From NCBI GenBank assembly GCA_947372365.1, contig CANBTK010000056.1, positions 1-8,066 on the forward strand: 8,066 bases of DNA, read 5' to 3'. Of the stretch, positions 5,997 to 8,066 are shown one piece after another. Numbering within the stretch: the first letter of the stretch is position 1; each line of letters starts with the position of its first letter. The notes under the pieces are model-generated. The model did not search any database. It was not told where the DNA came from and worked only from the letters and a program-made list of their open reading frames with translations. This stretch comes from Flavipsychrobacter stenotrophus. GTDB taxonomy: Bacteria > Bacteroidota > Bacteroidia > Chitinophagales > Chitinophagaceae. Both the position numbers and the translations under genes were made by a program.

Positions 5997-6031
5997 TTTA
6001 ATTATGCCGTGCTGAAAAGTACCTACTTTAG
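5997..6031 (+). promoter_or_regulatory. Promoter of the SDR gene, Bacteroidota type
   Basis: TACTTTAG (6024-6031) matches TAnnTTTG except at one base. TTTA at 5997-6000 is a candidate -33 element, though its 23-bp spacer is longer than usual. The predicted start near 6035 gives a leader of about 14 nt. The sequence just after the box (CACCC) is the same as after the purH -7 box on the other strand. Confidence 0.42.
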
Positions 6032-6048
6032 CACCCTAAACATTAAAT

Positions 6049-6792
6049 ATGAACACAACGGGCAATACCATACTCATTACAGGCGGCACATCGGGCATAG
6101 GCCTCGCTTTTGCCGAGGAGTTTTTAAGGCTGGGCAATACGGTTATTATTTGCGGGCGCAGGGAAGCCAGGCTAGCAGCACTGGCTGAAAAGCACCCTAA
6201 CCTGGTTACAAAGGCCTGCGATATTGCCTCAACCGCCGGCCGCGAGGAACTCTATAACTGGGCTGCCCAAAACTACCCGGAAACAAATGTACTTATTAAT
6301 AATGCAGGCATTCAGCTCGCAACGGACCTTACCAACCCGGTGGCCCTGGACAAGGTGCGTATGGAGGTAGAAACCAATTTCATTGCACCTGTGCACCTGG
6401 CATCGCTTTTTGCCGGCCACCTGCGCAGCAAAGCAGGCGCAGCCATCATCAATGTATCGTCAGGGCTGGCATTTGTGCCTATAGCGTTTATGCCTGTGTA
6501 TTGTGCTACCAAGGCTGCAATGCACTCCCTTACCTTATCGCTGCGGCACCAGCTGCGCGATAGCAGCGTGCAGGTTATTGAGGTAATACCGCCATCGGTG
6601 GATACCGAACTGGGCCATGACAGGCGCGTAGATAAAACGCAATCGCACGGCGGCATACCTATAAGCGAGTTCCTGGCGGAAGCTATGGAAGGGCTGCAAA
6701 ATGGCACCCTGGAAATTGCCGTTGGCATGTCAAAAGGCCTTAGGGCCAAAAGGGAAGAAATGTTCGCAGCCATTAACACCTACCAGGGGTAG
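6049..6792 (+). CDS. SDR-family NAD(P)-dependent oxidoreductase (DltE-like)
   Basis: This is a 247-residue classical short-chain dehydrogenase/reductase, probably cytoplasmic, with a Rossmann fold. The cofactor motif TGGTSGIG is at residues 11-18, NNAG at 84-87, and the catalytic set Asn110, Ser138, Tyr151 and Lys155 (YCATK) is complete. Arg37-Arg38 after the second strand suggest NADP(H) preference. The C-terminal part (PPSVDTEL, then EFLAEAMEGLQNGTLEIAVG and a GLR segment) resembles the DltE/YdfG-like subgroup. The substrate cannot be told from sequence. It is divergent from purH and followed 98 bp later by the cyclophilin gene, which has its own promoter. The ATG at 6049 sits directly before the motif-bearing N-terminus, leaving no room for extra domains. 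Confidence 0.9.
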   Translation: MNTTGNTILITGGTSGIGLAFAEEFLRLGNTVIICGRREARLAALAEKHPNLVTKACDIASTAGREELYNWAAQNYPETNVLINNAGIQLATDLTNPVALDKVRMEVETNFIAPVHLASLFAGHLRSKAGAAIINVSSGLAFVPIAFMPVYCATKAAMHSLTLSLRHQLRDSSVQVIEVIPPSVDTELGHDRRVDKTQSHGGIPISEFLAEAMEGLQNGTLEIAVGMSKGLRAKREEMFAAINTYQG

Positions 6793-6793
6793 T

Positions 6794-6839
6794 TGCCCGG
6801 CTACTATCGCTCCGCTCACTAAATTTTTCGGTGCGGGCA
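6794..6839. repeat. Weak inverted repeat after the SDR gene
   Basis: TGCCCG (6794-6799) and CGGGCA (6834-6839) are reverse complements separated by 34 bases; a smaller CCG/CGG pair lies inside. It begins 2 bases after the SDR stop codon and may act as a poor terminator, but the large loop and lack of a T-tract after the right arm make this uncertain. Confidence 0.22.
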
Positions 6840-6870
6840 TTAGCAGTTTATCCAATACTTTATACTTTTG
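6840..6870 (+). promoter_or_regulatory. Promoter of the cyclophilin gene
   Basis: TACTTTTG (6863-6870) fully matches the Bacteroidota -7 consensus TAnnTTTG. TTAG (6840-6843) is a one-base variant of the -33 TTTG with a 19-bp spacer. Transcription would begin near 6874, with a 17-nt leader ending CAAATAAAG before the ATG, which is A-rich and lacks a Shine-Dalgarno. Confidence 0.55.
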
Positions 6871-6890
6871 ATGCTATAACCAAATAAAGA

Positions 6891-7565
6891 ATGAAAAAAA
6901 CAATCCTTACACTTTTAGCTGTGGTTTTTGTGGCGGCAGCGGCCAATGCCCAGAAAAACAAAGTAAAAATCACAACCGAATACGGCGATATAATTGTAAT
7001 GCTGTATGACAATACGCCCAAGAATACCGAGAACATGCTTAAAAACGCTAAAGAGCATGTGTATGACAGCACCTTGTTCCATAGGGTAATACCTAAATTC
7101 ATGGTACAGGCTGGCGACCCTGATTCCAAACACGCTGTGGCAGGCCAGCAACTGGGCAATGGCGGGCTTAAATACACCATACCTGCCGAAATAAACGACA
7201 CCAACTTCCATAAAAAGGGCGCACTGGGCGTTGCCCGCGACAATAACCCCGACAAATCGGGCTCTGCAAGCCAATTTTACCTGGTGGTAGGCAAGGTTTG
7301 TACCGACGAGGAACTGGATAATGTAGAAAAACGCACAGGGCACAAATTTTCAGCCGCACAGCGCGAAGCCTATAAAACTGTGGGCGGTACACCCCACCTC
7401 GATGGCAACTATACCGTTTTCGGCGAGATTGTTGAAGGGCAGGATATCGCCGATAAAATATCGCTGGAGCCACGCGACAGGTCTGACAGGCCTAACAAAG
7501 ACATAAGCATCATAAGCCTGACAGTACTGAAAAAGAAAAAGAAGAGGCATTTCCTTTTCTTCTAA
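6891..7565 (+). CDS. Secreted cyclophilin-type peptidyl-prolyl cis-trans isomerase
   Basis: The enzyme speeds cis-trans isomerisation of Xaa-Pro bonds during protein folding. The 224-residue precursor has a clear signal peptide (MKK, hydrophobic core, cleavage after ANA, residue 20), so it probably acts in the periplasm. The core motif FHRVIPKFMVQAGDP (63-77) carries the catalytic Arg65 plus Phe70, Met71 and Gln73 expected from human CypA. SGSASQFYLVV (123-133) and LDGNYTVFGEI (170-180) complete the fold. His169 stands where CypA has Trp121, as in many cyclosporin-insensitive bacterial forms, and Tyr174 replaces His126. A lysine-rich insert-like segment (about 135-167, TDEELDNVEKRTGHKF) between these strands is usual for Bacteroidota cyclophilins. 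The C-terminus is very basic (KKKKKRH). It has its own promoter and is followed by a strong hairpin. Confidence 0.92.
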   Translation: MKKTILTLLAVVFVAAAANAQKNKVKITTEYGDIIVMLYDNTPKNTENMLKNAKEHVYDSTLFHRVIPKFMVQAGDPDSKHAVAGQQLGNGGLKYTIPAEINDTNFHKKGALGVARDNNPDKSGSASQFYLVVGKVCTDEELDNVEKRTGHKFSAAQREAYKTVGGTPHLDGNYTVFGEIVEGQDIADKISLEPRDRSDRPNKDISIISLTVLKKKKKRHFLFF

Positions 7566-7594
7566 TGCATGTAATTGGAGTTAACTCACGATAC

Positions 7595-7629
7595 GGATTG
7601 GCAACTTTTTTTGAAAAAGTTGCCAATTC
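7595..7629 (+). terminator. Long hairpin after the cyclophilin gene, likely terminator
   Basis: GGATTGGCAACTTTTT (7595-7610) pairs with AAAAAGTTGCCAATTC (7614-7629) around the loop TTG. That is a 16-bp stem with a single G-T pair, starting 30 bp after the stop codon. Because the stem itself ends in T5/A5 it is symmetrical and could act in both directions. It separates the cyclophilin from the rhomboid gene. A palindromic operator for the rhomboid promoter is the alternative reading. Confidence 0.55.
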
Positions 7630-7662
7630 TGCGTTTTAACCATAATTTATATATCAATCCGC

Positions 7663-7670
7663 TATTTTTG
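7663..7670 (+). promoter_or_regulatory. Rhomboid gene promoter, -7 box next to ATG
   Basis: TATTTTTG fully matches TAnnTTTG and is followed by CAGC and then the ATG at 7675. With usual spacing, transcription would begin at or within a base or two of the start codon, suggesting a leaderless or almost leaderless mRNA. No clear -33 TTTG is seen at the expected 19-21 bp distance. Confidence 0.5.
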
Positions 7671-7674
7671 CAGC

Positions 7675-8066
7675 ATGACAGATTTCAATTCGGGATCTCC
7701 CCGGCGATTGCCAACAGTGGTCAAAAACATAATTATCATTAATGTAATAATGGTTTTGGCTCAGTTTACGTTAGTTAAGCTGAATATCAATCTTGACGAT
7801 TATCTGGCATTGCACTATTGGTCTTCCCCAGATTTCAGGTGGTGGCAGTTAATAACACATATATTCATGCATGGCAGCCCCGATGATGTTGGGCTAACAA
7901 TAGAGCACATCTTCTTCAATATGTTTGGTTTATGGATGTTTGGCGGTTTACTTGAAAATATATGGGGAGCAAAAAGATTCCTAATTTTTTATCTGGTCTG
8001 TGGCCTTGGAGCTGGTTTCTGCCATATGGGAATCCTTACTTTTGAATTTACCAGGTTTCACAATGC
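7675..8066 (+). CDS. Rhomboid family intramembrane serine protease, N-terminal part
   Basis: Only the first 130 codons plus two bases are in the window; the gene continues past its right edge. Residues ~16-36 form a hydrophobic first membrane segment. After a loop come WQLITHIFMHG (57-67) and EHIFFNMFGLWMFGG (77-91), which contains the HxxxN pair (His78, Asn82) that corresponds to the His150/Asn154 oxyanion residues of E. coli GlpG. ENIWGAKRFLIFYLVCGLGAG (94-114) then forms the next membrane segment. The catalytic GxSG serine and later His lie outside the window, so activity cannot be judged. Rhomboids cleave membrane proteins within or next to the bilayer; the substrate is unknown. The ATG was chosen because the -7 box lies only 4 bases upstream and the frame starts in a short polar N-terminus. 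Confidence 0.88.
   Translation, partial: MTDFNSGSPRRLPTVVKNIIIINVIMVLAQFTLVKLNINLDDYLALHYWSSPDFRWWQLITHIFMHGSPDDVGLTIEHIFFNMFGLWMFGGLLENIWGAKRFLIFYLVCGLGAGFCHMGILTFEFTRFHN

Noticed and set aside
1..8066. CRISPR array, tRNA or rRNA genes, transposase or defence genes
   Set aside because: No regularly spaced identical repeats, T-loop sequences, rRNA segments or mobile-element proteins were seen on either strand.

Overview
The window looks like a stretch of ordinary chromosome from a member of the Bacteroidota, possibly the Chitinophagia/Sphingobacteriia side, though the exact family cannot be fixed from the sequence. Three things point there. Several genes have promoters of the Bacteroidota type (TAnnTTTG around -7) instead of sigma70 boxes. 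Translation starts lack Shine-Dalgarno sequences and are preceded by A-rich DNA. The PurH, cyclophilin and rhomboid sequences have forms typical of that phylum. No tRNA, rRNA, CRISPR array, transposase or integrase is visible.

Layout. Positions 1-801 hold no convincing gene. The first ~160 bases are very AT-rich and carry short palindromes, followed by competing hairpins near 312-345. Positions 802-3885 encode two tandem, co-directional paralogues of the arylsulfotransferase (ASST) beta-propeller family, each with a Sec signal peptide and separated by 60 bp that contain a hairpin. Positions 3886-4375 form a 490-bp convergent intergenic region with three different repeat or hairpin elements. 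Positions 4376-5890 (minus strand) encode PurH, which catalyses the last two steps of de novo IMP synthesis. A divergent promoter region separates purH from an SDR-family oxidoreductase (6049-6792). It is followed by a secreted cyclophilin-type peptidyl-prolyl isomerase (6891-7565), a strong hairpin, and the first 130 codons of a rhomboid protease cut off by the window end (from 7675).

How the genes relate. Only the two ASST paralogues look like a functional unit: both are predicted to be exported, and they probably act on phenolic or other sulfate esters outside the cytoplasm. PurH, the SDR, the cyclophilin and the rhomboid each appear to have their own promoter and are probably neighbours without a shared pathway. 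The cyclophilin and the rhomboid both serve the cell envelope, but that is not evidence of linkage.

I did not find a clear new system. The points most worth checking are the shared Lys in place of the expected catalytic Arg in both ASST paralogues, the composite nested-hairpin repeat at 4203-4275, the inverted repeat at 3966-4072, and a rhomboid promoter placed so close to its ATG that the mRNA may be leaderless.
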